Assembly: GCA_963966185.1 (NCBI GenBank)
Contig: CAWZYM010000177.1
Span: 89,025-153,024 of the forward strand
Direction: 5' to 3'
DNA: 64,000 nucleotides
Origin: Rhabditoides inermis
Lineage: Eukaryota; Nematoda; Chromadorea; Rhabditida; Rhabditidae
The first letter of the stretch is position 1; every line of letters starts with the position of its first letter. Positions 9,540-21,152 of this stretch are shown here, in pieces. A program made the translations under genes and the position numbers. A model generated the notes under the pieces. The model did no database searches and was not told the origin of the DNA. It saw nothing but the letters and a program-made list of their open reading frames with translations.

Positions 9540-10219
9540 CAATCAATCAATCAATCAATCATTTATCCAGAATCGCTATATCCTGACTATACAACAAGTG
9601 CATACGGCACACCACAAGGGCTAAGCGCTGGGAGAAACACAGTTTAGCAACGGGGATGGTAGGGTCGAAAGTCGATATTTGATCGATAATCAGTCGATAA
9701 TCATTCGATTTCCTTTCCATAATCCATTAGAATTAGATTTTTTTTTTTGTTTAGCCGGTTGAATCCGGGGTCCTCCTAGTCGAGAACAAGATGGGGTTCT
9801 TGGATTACGACAACGTCAGCAGAGGTAGTTGGGTTGGGTGGCGTCGGACGTCTTGAATTCCGTTCTTGAGTCCGCAGATGGTGCTGTGACGCCTTCTGGC
9901 TACCATGAGAGTGGATTGCCACACCACAGGGGCTGGATGAATTCAACAAGAATGGTTGACTCCGAGGGGGATCGAACCAGCGACCGTGAGATTGAGAGAC
10001 GGACGCTCTATCCACTGAGCCGCGCCCCCGGCAAGATACCATTATAGACGACAGTGGAGCTCCGAGTGTTCCTTTCCTTCCATTATAATCCACGAATAGT
10101 AACTCCACGGGCTGGGTTGACTGCGTTCTCAATGAGCTATTCCCCGCCTTGCTCAAGGGTACTGGGGGAAGATCATTTCGACCCGACCGCGCGATGCGAG
10201 AGAGGAAGAAATAATAATC
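9540..10219 (-). mobile_element. 5'-truncated LINE insertion carrying a SINE
   Basis: Flanked by the 10-bp direct repeat CAGTAAATAT (9530-9539 and 10220-10229). The intron of copy A lacks the insert. On the minus strand it ends in (ATTG)n at 9540-9560 and its 5' part reads RNDLPPVPLSKAGN, a motif typical of the C-terminal end of LINE ORF2. It is interrupted by the SINE at 9738-10031. Confidence 0.75.
9738..10031 (-). mobile_element. tRNA-derived SINE
   Basis: The minus strand begins with a tRNA-like head GGGGGCGCGGCTCAGTGG (A-box) and GGTTCGATCCC (B-box, plus-strand 9968-9978). A unique body follows, ending in a tail of about 10 A at 9738-9748. It is inserted in the LINE fragment at 9540-10219. 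The head should not be annotated as a functional tRNA gene. Confidence 0.7.
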
Positions 10220-10882
10220 CAGTAAATATACAACAGAAAAAGTACCATGCGGCAATTATTGAGCTGGTACAGTACAAACAATCCAACTCGGTTGTTACAC
10301 TTTGCTTTTTTCGGCCGCGATCGTTCATCATAAATGCGTTGCTCATAGCAATTTTTATCGAGACCGGAACTCGATCACGCATCATAACTCATAAAACCGC
10401 TTTTTGAATGTGGAGCTGGTCTGAAAAAAAGCTTATCCAATCTGCACGAAAATGCACGTCTATGACAAAAATGGGAACTCGTTCTGCAAACTGAATGTCT
10501 GTTAAAAAATTATTTTTCTCAAATTACAGGTGCACGAACGCAGAAGCGCCGCGCAACATCACTATCCGCCGCATTCGCACCAACACATCCCACCCCGACT
10601 ACGTGGTGTTGCAGAAGAAGGCGGTGGAACTCGGCATTGTTGTGGGTGATCTTTTGGCGACTGTTGAAATTCTAGTCCCTAGCGCGAAAGCGATTGGTTT
10701 TTTTCAGGGTCTGAGTGCTTCGAACCACGTGGCAATGTATCGCTTTTGCGTGGATGAGTGCAGTCTTGGTGAGATGGGGCCTTCTTGAATGTATGTTTAC
10801 TATAAAACTTTCTCAAAACACTACTGCACTACGACACCGCTATCTATATGACTGAAAAAGATGAACAAATTTTAGTTGTTTT

Positions 10883-11078
10883 GTGTCGTGGTGTCGTGGT
10901 GTCGTGGTGTCGTGGTGTCGTGGTGTCGTGGTGTCGTGGTGTCGTGGTGTTGTGGTGTCGTGGTGTTGTGGTGTCGTGGTGTCGTGGTGTCGTGGTGTCG
11001 TGGTGTCGTGGTGTCGTGGTGTCGTGGTGTCGTGGTGTCGTGGTGTCGTGGTGTCGTGGTGTCGTGGTGTCGTGGTGT
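10883..11078. repeat. 8-bp minisatellite (GTGTCGTG)n, copy B intron 7
   Basis: About 24 units, half the copy A array. It abuts the exon 8 acceptor at TTTTTGCAG (11081-11089). The downstream unique sequence of the copy A intron (3560-3745) is absent. Confidence 0.9.
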
Positions 11079-11386
11079 GTTTTTTGCAGGCGTGCCACAT
11101 AAATACAGCTGCGAGAACAAGCTCAGGTAATTTGGTTTTGGATTTATCTTTACCAACCAAGACTATATCAACGAAAACTCTGTTTCAGCTGTGATCTGAC
11201 CATACCCTCTCTCGACGTTCGCAAAGAGGCGTGGACACAGTGTAGGAAAGAGCTGAATGTGAGGACTGTTCCATTTTCATATTCTCATGTTCTCATTTTA
11301 TCAATATACGTCGCAAGTTTTCTAATTTTGAGATTTCTTATCTTCATTCCTCCTGGCTTCAGCGATGTAGCCAGTTTATGGCGATT

Positions 11387-11672
11387 AGGAATTGACACCA
11401 GACACCAGACACCATGACACCACGACCCTCTGGTGTCGACACCACGACACCATGGTGTCGACACCACGACACAACGGTGTCGACACCACGACACTACGAC
11501 ACCACGACACCACTTTACAAAACAAAAATTTCTGCATCTTTTTCAGTTATATAGACGAGAGGTCGTAGTGCAGTTGTGTTTTGTGAAGTGGTGTCGTGGT
11601 GTCATGGTGTCGACACCGTGGTGTCGTGGTGTCTAGTGTCTGGTGTCTGGTGTCGTGTGTCATTTCCTAATT
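11387..11672. mobile_element. Foldback element with minisatellite arms, intron 9 of copy B
   Basis: Orthologous within the duplication to 5140-5430, with the same TIR ends and the same 70-bp core. Its presence in both units dates it before the duplication. Confidence 0.65.
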
Positions 11673-11997
11673 ACCCAAGTTCATGACTCCAGCAGAGCCG
11701 TGATAACAGTATCTGAAAGTATCTTTTCTGTCCTTTCTGTGTTTGTATTTTCTCACATTTCAGACCGAGGCGACCTACAAGAATAACTGCGCCTGTATGA
11801 CGTCTGCCGGAGCGCCCCACGCCTGCGAAACATACTAAACTTTTGTTCAAAATAAAATTATGTCATTGTATGATATAACTGGCCCAGATAGTGATCAAGG
11901 AACACATCATGTTATTGTATGATGTTGTAACGGTTACGCAATTGACAGCTTGAATCGAAATCATGAAGAATCCGGTGAGAGGGGGCGGAATATGATA

Positions 11998-14511
11998 TTA
12001 CAACCAGCGCGGCAGCGCTGGTTGGTTTGTGTTAACCCTAGTCGCGCGCTAGAATCGGCAAAAGGCGATTGAACGAAAGGTTCCTTAGAATCTTTACGAG
12101 AACAATGTGATGCTGATAGATGTTATCAGGATGTTAGAAAATGGTTAAGTTTCGATTTTGGTAACGCTAGCTGTTGTAGGAAGCGAGATACAGTGCCGGC
12201 CAAAAAGGTATCACCTTTTGGTTTTTGCTCTCTAAAACTATTCAAATGAAAGATAGAGCTCCCATCTTTTGCACACTGATTTCTGGACTCCATTCAAACG
12301 TAATACCGAATTCCATATTCATCCCCCACTTATCTCTCGGTTACAGTAGGCGGATTACTGTATTCACAAAATCATCATTTTCTCGTTTTCAACTATGAAA
12401 AATTCCTGTGACCAAACCACTCTTCCAAAAAAGTTCTACCCACTATTTTTGGGTAAAGCCATTCATTGGGCATCCAAAAACACCTTGAGTTCATATTACA
12501 TGATTGATTTCTTGAATTTAAATAAGCAGTAAAGAAACAACATCAAATAATTGCAAATCTCTAATTTAAACAAAGCCTAACTATTCTATGAAATGATATA
12601 ATGGCCTGAAACTCTCTCAGTACTTGATAAGGTATCCCTTGTTCACAATAACGGCCTGGCAGCGGCGGGGCATCGAATCTATCAGCTTGTGGAGGGTCGC
12701 GAGGTCGAACCTGTTTTATTCCTGCCTGAGCAACGCGAAATTCTCGTCTGCATTCTAGACCCGAACCTTGCGAGTCCGCCGATCGAGCTCTTCCCAGAGG
12801 TGCTCGATGAAGTTGTGGTCCGGCGACTGGCTTTTCGACACTATGACTCTTAACTTGCCCTTTTTGAACACGTCTTAATAGAGGATGGTGCAATGGCAAA
12901 ATTGGACATTTCTATAAACGTATAAACCGACCTTGATGTGCTTGGAGGAGTGCTCCGGGTCATTGTTCGGCAGACTAATGGTCAGAACTACGTCTTGCAG
13001 CTAGACAATGAAAAAAGAAGTCCTCTAAACCCATCAAGGTCGGTTTATAGAAATGTCCGATTTTGCCATTGCACCATCCTCTATTAGGACGTGTTCAAAA
13101 AAGGCAAGTGAATAGTCATAGTGTCGGAAAGCCAGTCGCTGGACCATAACTTCATCGAGCACCTCTGGGAAGAGCTCGATCGGCGGACTCGCAAGATTCG
13201 GGTCTAGAATGCACACGACAAGTTCGCATTGCTCAGGCAGGAATGAAAGAGATTCGACCTCGCGACCCTCCACAAGCTGATAGATTCGATGCCCCGCCGC
13301 TGCCAGGCCGTTATTGAAAACGAAGAACACCCGACTAGGTACTGAGTGAGTTTCGGGTCAGTATATGGTTTTATAGTACAGTTAGGCTTATTTGAAATTA
13401 GAGTTTTGCAATTTTTGATGTTGTTTCTTTGAAGCTTCTTTAAGTAATAATAATAAACTATTTGATATGAAATCAAGGTGTTTTTGGATGCTCAATGAAT
13501 GATTCTACTCAAGAAAAGTGAATAGAACTTTTTTGGAAGTGTGGTTTGGTCGCAGGAATTTTTCAAAGTTAAAAACGAGAAAATGATGATTTTGTGAATA
13601 CAGTAATCCGCCTACAGTAACCGGTAGAATAGAGGGAGATCGACATAGAGCATTATACTAGGTCAGAATGGGGATCAGAAAACAGTGTGCAAAAGATGAT
13701 AGCTCTTTCTGTAAATTGAATAGTCTTAGAGAACAAAAACCAAAAGGTGATACCTTTTTGGCCGCCACTGTACGCGCGCGCGCCCCCTGAGGGGCAGGCA
13801 ATCCCCCGTGTACGGAACGTTTTCTAGGGGGGGGGGGGGTGGCGCGCACCGGCTGCCCCCAGCAGACAGGAGGTGCACAATCCGCACTGCCTGTGGATTG
13901 CACTGATATCGTTTAGATTGCGTGCTCTGCCGTGCGCACAGTAGTGTTGTGGTTAGCGATTGCGCCCGTTGAGACACATGGCTCGAGTTCGGTTCCGGCT
14001 GGCGGCAAACCTTTCGTAATATATGATTTTACATAGAAATGACATTGGAATTGTAAATTTTCCCATCAGCATTACCTAAACTCTTTTTTGCAAATTTTAT
14101 ACAATTTTGGACTCAACAAGGTGAGTGAACTATTGGAGATCTTTAAAAAAATGTTTTGTGGTTCATGTTAATGTAGATAGATTTATATGAAATCCAATAA
14201 AAGTACATTCATTATCTTTTAAAAGGACTTCCGTAAGAGAAGAGTTTGTGTTACTCAATGTAATGCAACAAAAGCTCATGCATTTTATCAATCGAAATAG
14301 TACACAAACCTGCTCCAATAGTTCAACAAGTTATATATAATCGATCGGATACCGAAATCAATTTCCCGACATACAACATTTGCTCGCATTAGTTTTTATT
14401 GCAGAAAGAGCAGGTTTGTTTACTATTTCGATTGATAAAATGCATGAGCTTTTGTTGCATTACATTGAGTAACACAAACTCTTCTCTTACGGAAGTCCTT
14501 TTAAAAGATAA
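11998..14511 (-). mobile_element. Helitron-like element with nested Tc1-like insertion
   Basis: Boundaries come from unit A, where the site (about 5704) is empty. The element sits exactly between A (11997) and T (14512) with no target duplication, as Helitrons do. The minus-strand 5' end reads TTATCTTTTAAAAGG and the 3' end has hairpin CCAGCG/CGCTGG followed by TTGTAA. A roughly 115-bp inverted repeat lies near the 5' end (14200-14330 and 14400-14511). A second copy lies at 59246-60176. Without the Tc1-like element, unit length is 932 versus 931 bp. The terminal GTAA departs from the canonical CTRR, so the superfamily assignment is likely but not certain. Confidence 0.65.
12191..13770. mobile_element. 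Palindromic Tc1/mariner-like element
   Basis: Starts CAGTGCCGGCCAAAAAGGTA and ends with its near complement TACCTTTTTGGCCGCCACTG. It is flanked by TA on both sides (12189-12190, 13771-13772); the sibling Helitron at 59246-60176 has a single TA there. Both arms encode the C-terminal end of a Tc1-type transposase in opposite orientation: + strand HLWEELDRRTRKI near 13160-13190 and DSMPRRCQAVIEN near 13280-13320, and the same on the minus strand near 12650-12800. Frames carry stops, so it is a decayed inverted-duplication derivative. Confidence 0.8.
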
Positions 14512-14734
14512 TTGATATTGCGTCGTCTAGATTGAAAAATAAATAAACACAAAAAAGGTGTAATAAAACAGATAACACAGGTTCCCAAATGAGCACTCAT
14601 CTAATTTTTGACAGAGAGAACAAATGGGGGTTATCTAGGAGGTACGATTTCACTGTTTGATGTTTCGCAGATAAAATGATGTTGTTGGGGAGTGTGTTCC
14701 ATAGTGCAAAAACCCTACTGAAAAACGTGCGGCT

Positions 14735-15226
14735 AGAGTTTCGTTCGATTTCCGAAACGGTCATTTTCGAAAAATGACGATTTCGAAATTTCCGTTTCGG
14801 AAATAACCGAACACTTTTCGGAATTTCCGAACCGAACGACCGCGTGTTCGGCGCGCGCCGAAACGGCAATGACCGAACTCGGGCCGCGCCATTTCGGAAA
14901 TTCCGAAAAACACATTTGCATAATATTGATGAAATGTAACTGACCGATGGCTCACTCATTCCCCACTATCAACTCGAGAACACGGTCGAGTCATGCGAAA
15001 ATCCCTCATTCCAGAGATTATTCTAATATTTTTCGGCAATTCCGAAAAACGCTGCCGAAAGGAACGGCCGCGCCGAACGATTCCGAAAAGGTTTCCGAAA
15101 CGTCGGTTCGGTCATTGCCGAACAGATCGGATTTCGGAATCGGCCGTTTCGAAAATTCCGAAATCGGTGATCATTCGCCGAAATGACGTGTTTTCGGTCG
15201 TCATTTCGGCAGCCGAACGAAACTCT
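14735..15226. mobile_element. 492-bp TIR element with 10-bp target duplication
   Basis: Ends AGAGTTTCGTTCG and CGAACGAAACTCT are inverted. The flanking direct repeats are ACGTGCGGCT (14725-14734, 15227-15236). The paralogous unit A site (about 5960) is empty. The interior is saturated with TTCCGAAA/TTTCGGAA-like palindromes. A 9-10 bp duplication points to a Mutator-like transposase in trans; no transposase frame is present. Confidence 0.8.
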
Positions 15227-16119
15227 ACGTGCGGCTCTTTAAAGTTGTGTCAAAGCAAGGAATATCATTCCTTGCCTTTGTTCGCCTCGCGTTCTGGGCT
15301 GCATGACGAAATACAAAAAAGAGCTGTCGATGCTGTGGAGGCCCTGAGGAAGAACTAGGCACAGCAACCTCCCACAAAGTAGACCCTTATATGCTTACCA
15401 CTTAGACTCGCTAAATTGTGTCCTTTAACGCGTTCATCATCTCTTGATAAACTTATAAAAAGAAAAGATGATGTTTGTTGTTTTACAATGACCGGAATCA
15501 CACAACACAAATTCTGAAAACTTGAAAACACACGTTGTCTATTCCTCCATTCTCGTACAAAACTTTCGGAGCAAGACTGTACAATGGGGTAACGGGAAAT
15601 ATATTCAGTTTACAGTAACCTACAGTATACCTACTCATAACTACAGTAATCTGCAGTGATATATGTACATGTAATTATACATCAGCCATCTCCAGAGCCT
15701 TCAAGAGGATGGTCAAGTGATGCTCTAACTCGCCAATACAATAACAGAAGAATAGATAATATGAAAGTGACTTTGTCGCACATGGGGGTTGGTGCAGAGT
15801 ATCTCATTCTCTCACTCCCTCTCTCCCTCTCTCCCTCTCTCCCTCTCTCCCTCTCGTTCCTTTCGGCGGGGGAGGATCGGAACAACGTACAACGTTCTCC
15901 TCTCACGAACACCAATCGATATCAATCGATATCAATTTACCTTAATCGATTTCAATCGATATCAATTTATATCAATCGATATCAATCGATATGGGCGCAC
16001 GTCCGTCTCCCTGTCGGTATGCATAAAAGACGGATCCCATGGTCTGTAGCTGCAGGGATGAACCAGTGCGCGCATCACTCAAATCCATCGCTTCTCGCCA
16101 TCTCCCTCCCTCACACCCT

Positions 16120-16154
<35 letters not shown>

Positions 16155-16309
16155 ACCCTCGAGAGAGAGAGAGAGAGAGAGAGAAAGGGAGAGAGAGGGG
16201 GGAGAGAGAGAGAGAGAGGACCACTGCATAGGCTGGAAGAGGTGCTCGTAGTGTTTGGAGATCACGTATGGTACTAGACCCTTATCACCTACACGGTCAG
16301 GGGGCAGCA

Positions 16310-16354
<45 letters not shown>

Positions 16355-16946
16355 TCCCCCTCATCCCGTCGCCTTCACAACGCCTCCCGATCTCTGCGCA
16401 TCGCGCACACATTAGCATACGACGCTCGCCGAATTTCGCCAACGGTTCTGGAAGGTGTGCTCGCATGTCGCATGTCTAGAGTGCGCGAGTGCTTTTTGAT
16501 CCAGTCGATCCAGACACGACCCTGGCTGGTTCGTGAATGCGCGATCACACGTGATGCGAGACCAGATATGGCACGTCGAGAGAAGGCGTCGTCAAAAAAA
16601 ACCGTTTCTTCGAAAACCGTTTCCGTAGTTTGTTCGCAGTAGTTGGAGGGCATTCACAAGTACTTTGTGAGAAGGCGTTTTACAAGGTATTTTGAAAGTA
16701 GCTGGGAGGCATTTTCGCAGTAGTCTGAACAGACTGACCGCTACTAGAATGTGTTTGTAATTAATGCCAAATGAGCCAATTCGATATGCGTCCACAAAAT
16801 ACTGTTCAAACTAAAACTGAACATTGTACTCCGGCGACCGCAACGAAAACACAAAACGTCAATACACTTCATCAATTCACAACAAAAAGTGTATCATCAA
16901 AGTAATATACAACAAAATATGAATACAGTAACATAGTACCATTGCA

Positions 16947-18614
16947 CTATGCGAGATCCTTGGTGTTTTGCTTCTTGAATTCTTGTCTCCGAGATCGCAG
17001 CCAGCGAGCAATCAGCCAACCAAGTAGTAGAACCTGAAAAGTACAGAAAAACCATGAAAGTTCATTTGAAATACATCAAATTACAGGAAATATAATACAT
17101 GAATATAAATATACATGTCTCCCGTTCTAGGATGGTGTAGGCATCAGGGGCGCGGATTTGGTCACTCTACTGCGATCTGTCTACTACGACAGCATACTTT
17201 ACCTAGCCAAATACAACGGTATTTTTTTCCTCCCATGTGTGCCTAGCCTATTAAAAAGGACATGTTAGTCATTGTTAGACATGATAATGTCACAGAACAG
17301 GGCTACTGCTGCGCATATGAAGGGCTGTCTGTAGACGTCGTCCGGTCTGACGACGACGACAGTGGAAGGGTGGACGGGCAGCGAGAGCGAGTCGATCAGA
17401 GGAACGAACGAGCGCCTGAATTTTGTTCGAAATAACTGCCTTTACAATTACTTCGACACGTTGATAGGTGTGGGATGTTAGCCTATGCATAGAATCTCAG
17501 GCACTACTCTATGCTTCATATCACCATGATCATGTTGTCATATTGAGATTATAACGATTCCAGATAAAGGATTGATTGATTGAGTTTATTTGATGTTTCA
17601 AAGAGACTGGCCACACCTTTAAGAACGATTCCGAATATGTTTACTGTTTTCAAATGAAACAAAACTTACCTGAAGTAGTGGGCGCTGGGCGAATTCGCGT
17701 GTCTCCCTTACTTCTCCGCTCTTCCCACCCAGCAGGGACAGATGACGAGTCGGTGGACAGCACATTCGAGACGGGAGACTCGCGAGAGAAGGCGGATAGG
17801 GAGGACAGGTGGCTGAACAGCGACGGATCTTTTTGATGTGATACATTTAAACTTGACGTAATGATATTAGATCGTTTCTCTCTCTCTCTTCTCCTCTCTC
17901 ACTCACCGCCCCCTCACAAAGTCTGCCACCCACTGCCACTCGTCTCCGTGTGCAGATTCGACAATGTAGACCTGAAGCGTCAATGTATTCATATATAATG
18001 CGATTCAGTTTATGTGATAATGTTTATGAACCACCGTATTCGAAACAATCAGCAACAGGACCCAGATAAACGTAAGTCGTAATACAAGAGAGATAGAGGG
18101 TTAGGGCTCCGTATTTCAGCTGCAAGCGAAAACTATCGCTTTGGCGCTGACTGGAAGTAACCTCGTACCTCGTTTCCGCCGTCTGTATAAATATGAATAA
18201 TAAATGTACACATGTCCATATTCAGTAAGGAAAGAATCGAAATTCAACATAGTGCAAACATATCATATCTACATATTAAGAGCACAACTATGACCATTTT
18301 AGCTTTAGTAGACAGTTTAGAAAGGGTTTAATTACCGAAGTTTGAGGTATCGCCACACATCCCCGATGAAGGCGTAAAGCCGAAACGTATGATAAAGATA
18401 AGTATTTTCCGACACTCGTGGTCCCTAACATCTCACATCACAATAATTTAGAAATATCACCTGATTGCCCCCGTCCGCGTATCTCTCTCCCTCTTCCCTC
18501 TGCGCTGCGTGCTGCCTATTGCACGCCAATCCATCCAGGAGGGAAGAGAGCTCGGAGGGGGAGTCGTAGGAGAAGAAGGAGTGGGAAGTAGAGCTGGAGG
18601 AGGGAGGAGCGGAG
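16947..18614 (-). CDS. Predicted minus-strand gene with C-terminal membrane segment (partial model)
   Basis: Family not recognised. The last exon, 17033-16947, follows a CTTTTCAG acceptor and reads VLLLGWLIARWLRSRRQEFK, ending KDLA and stop. That is a short hydrophobic span and a basic cytoplasmic tail. Upstream pieces with plausible splice signals are a block starting at 17415 that reads SFVPLIDSLSLPVH and RPDDVYRQPFICAAVAL, an exon ending at a GTAAGT donor (17670), and a Ser-rich exon 18614-18461 (acceptor CTCTTCAG, SPSELSSLLDGLACNRQH). Two to three frames stay open in the middle exons, so joins and phases are not settled. A difference of one GAC triplet between units (near 17351) preserves frame, mildly supporting coding. 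The 5' end is unknown. Confidence 0.35.
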
Positions 18615-18619
18615 CTGAA

Positions 18620-21150
18620 GAGGGGGATGAGAGAGAGAGAGAGATAGAGAGAGAGAGAGATGAGATCATATATCAGGGTCAAAGAGTGATAGTGAGATGC
18701 AAACAATTTGAGAATGTTCCCTCCGTGCTCAACCTACAATCGATTGACATCGATTGAGATTTTAGGACGAGGAAACATATACAACTTTATTTAAAATGAT
18801 TTTTTCAACAACAGACACCATCCATTCATATTTATCAAGAGTAACATTTAATTACACAATTTTGTGAATCTGTTATAAGAATGAATATGGGGTTCTACTT
18901 TCAGGCAGTGCTTATGATAAAAAAGCTTAATGTGAGTGAGTGAGATCTTTCCTTCTTCTTCTTCTTCTTCTTCTTCTTTTCCCCGCGGCGTGCGGTCGGG
19001 TCCTCGTTTTGCTCCACCGCCGCCGAATGATCGGTCAACGACAAGAATCCTTCCCGAGTAACCAGTGAGGCGGCGGGAAGTACCCTCATGTGGAAGCAGC
19101 TATGGCGCGAGGAGATACTAATTGGCATGGAGCAAAGGACCACCCGGAGCTCTACACGTCAAGAACGGTACTCGAATGGTCCAGGAATGATTATCGATCA
19201 AGTATCGTCTTCCCGCCACTAACCTCGTTAGCTTACCGGTCTTTCCCCGGCGTTAGCCTATGCATCTAGCATCCTAGGCAATACTGTATGCTTCATATTG
19301 CGGTGCTCTATGGTGTAGCGAGAGCCCTTTGCTACTCCGATTGTGTTGTCATATTCAGATATAACGATTCCGGATAAACGATTGATTGAAATTGATTTTT
19401 AATCTTTCCTGGGTCATCATTTTTCCTGGGTTCACGAGTGGATCGCGTTGTTTTACGAAGACGGTCTTCTTGACGTCATTTTCGGAAGAGATCACACCAT
19501 CTTCACGTTCAGAACCTATACGTTTCACGTCATCATTATATGCCTTGTCCAAAGAGCAAACGCAATTTTGTTAAGAGTCATGATCACATTTAAGTAGACG
19601 ATGTTGCGACGGCCAGGGCGAATAGTGATAAGAATGTGGAAGTCTACTTTATGGGGACGTTGTTGTGCCTAGTTCTTCCTGAGGGCCTCCACAGCATCGA
19701 GCGATTCCTTGTGAATCTCATCGGTCCATCCGAAGACACGACGAACGAAGGCGCGGCTTGTCCGGACGACGTGCGACGTTGCCGCTCCTACCAGCGTCCA
19801 TCTTTCTCCTCCTTCTCCTCTCACTCTCCTGTCTGGGCGGGATCGGTGGCGCGCTGGGTCGACCCAGCAAGCACACTCTCTCCAGCACACTCATCCCGCT
19901 TCCACTCACTCGGCTGTGTTGCCGTTAGGGGTGTCGAGAACACCGGAAAGTATACGGTATCTTCAGTAACCGAAAGATGGCGTACCAGAGACATCTGGAT
20001 GCTCGTGGCAGCTCGGAACAGCGGGAACATCTTAACGTGTTGTGTTGTGATGTGTTGTGAGTTGTGATGTGTTAACGATGTGTTAAAGATAATATTATGC
20101 CGATATCGATTGATTTACACATCGATTGAGATGAATTCGAACTCGCAGGAGTGTCTGACTTCGAGGAGGATTGACCCCGACTATATATGGAAATATATGA
20201 ATATAGATTATATCAAACAGCATAACATAGAGGCATTGATCACGTTGCATATTTTTCACATAAAATCATAACGTGAAACATATCGCTAATTCTCGTGCGT
20301 GGAGCTGTGATTTTTCATCTCTACTGATGTCGAGAATAATGCTGTCGAAAAAACCGTATCTGGCATTGAAACTTTGCATTGCAGTCCAGAAAGGATGAAA
20401 AGTTGAATATTCCTACTCACTCACCTTTTTCCGGCGCAATAAACACGCCCCTTTTCTGATTTTCTGCTTCGTATTTTGTAGCGCGCTTTCAGATCAAAAC
20501 TTTCCGTCTTATTATAATCTACGAAACATTGCGAAAAAAATCGCTGGAATAGAACTATAGAACCTGTCGTTTCTGTCTGTTCTGTATTTTTTTTTTGCGT
20601 GTGTGTTGCTACATTTATGTATTCACAATTTTAAACGGATGCTGCTTTCAAAAAGAAAAAAAGCTGCTTTCTGCAACTGTGCAACTGTTTCATTTCTCAT
20701 ATCTCGCACGCCCCATGCGTGCGAAACACTAACTCTTTTTTTTAATTTAATTTACATAAGAAAATGTTAGTATCATTATTATTGTATGATGTTGTCACAT
20801 TTGCGCATTCGAAACCTCCAGAGAACACACACGGTTATATAAAAAAAGTGTTCGCGATGCGCTAATGAGGCGGGTAATTCGACACTGTGTGCTCTCAAAC
20901 AGTATCGATTCCACTTCAACTATTAATACAACTTGTTTACGCTTGTCTCTGCGCGTTTCTACGCTCTCGCCTACAATTTGGCCAATTTCGTCTGACTCGC
21001 CGGCGGGTTTTGAGGGAGAGAGAGCGGAGAGAGAGAGAGAAAGAGATAAAGAGGGAGAGGGAGAGAGAGAGAAAGAGGGAGAGAGGGAGAGAGAGAGATC
21101 CACATTTATTATTAGACGTCCCTCCGTGTGTTCGACTGCGAATGTTCGCA
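18620..21150. other. Stretch without a supported gene
   Basis: Contains GA tract 18630-18660, a GAA/CTT run near 18955-18980, the LINE fragment 19145-19395, a LINE-related fragment (about 19665-19745, similar to 6020-6095) and GA-rich sequence 21015-21100. A minus-strand frame 19143-18901 begins plausibly (LPAASLVTREGFLSLTDHSA) but ends in a lysine run from the GAA repeat with no donor that I can defend. Nothing else was seen. Confidence 0.5.
19145..19395 (+). mobile_element. LINE 3' fragment
   Basis: Collinear with 57440-57690 (reverse) and with the LINE at 9540-10219. It shares GGAGCTCTACACGTCAAGAA and the ATAACGATTCCGGATAAACG end with a short ATTG tail. No RT core. Confidence 0.6.
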
Positions 21151-21152
21151 AT

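Larger units (their letters stand above)
9404..11838 (+). pseudogene. Secreted cysteine-rich protein, copy B (5' exons missing)
   Basis: Tandem paralogue of 1719-5591. Exons 5-10 are intact and in phase: 9404-9450, 10530-10641, 10708-10768, 11090-11126, 11189-11258, 11764-11838 (stop TAA, then AATAAA at 11851-11856). Protein differences from copy A are few (for example LHLEEC for LRLEEC, and VAMYRF for VGMYRL), and all cysteines of these exons are kept. Exons 1-4, including the signal peptide, are absent. The sequence upstream of 9370 is a dispersed repeat and a Helitron-like end. This is either a 5'-truncated pseudogene or a gene using an unseen upstream start. It supplies the uninterrupted version of exon 8 that proves the transposon insertion in copy A. 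Confidence 0.7.

Noticed and set aside
9964..10031. A tRNA gene on the minus strand
   Set aside because: It is the head of a SINE with an A-tail, inserted in a LINE fragment.
12561..12899. Minus-strand ORF of 112 codons
   Set aside because: It is an out-of-frame reading of the decayed Tc1-type transposase in the palindromic element.
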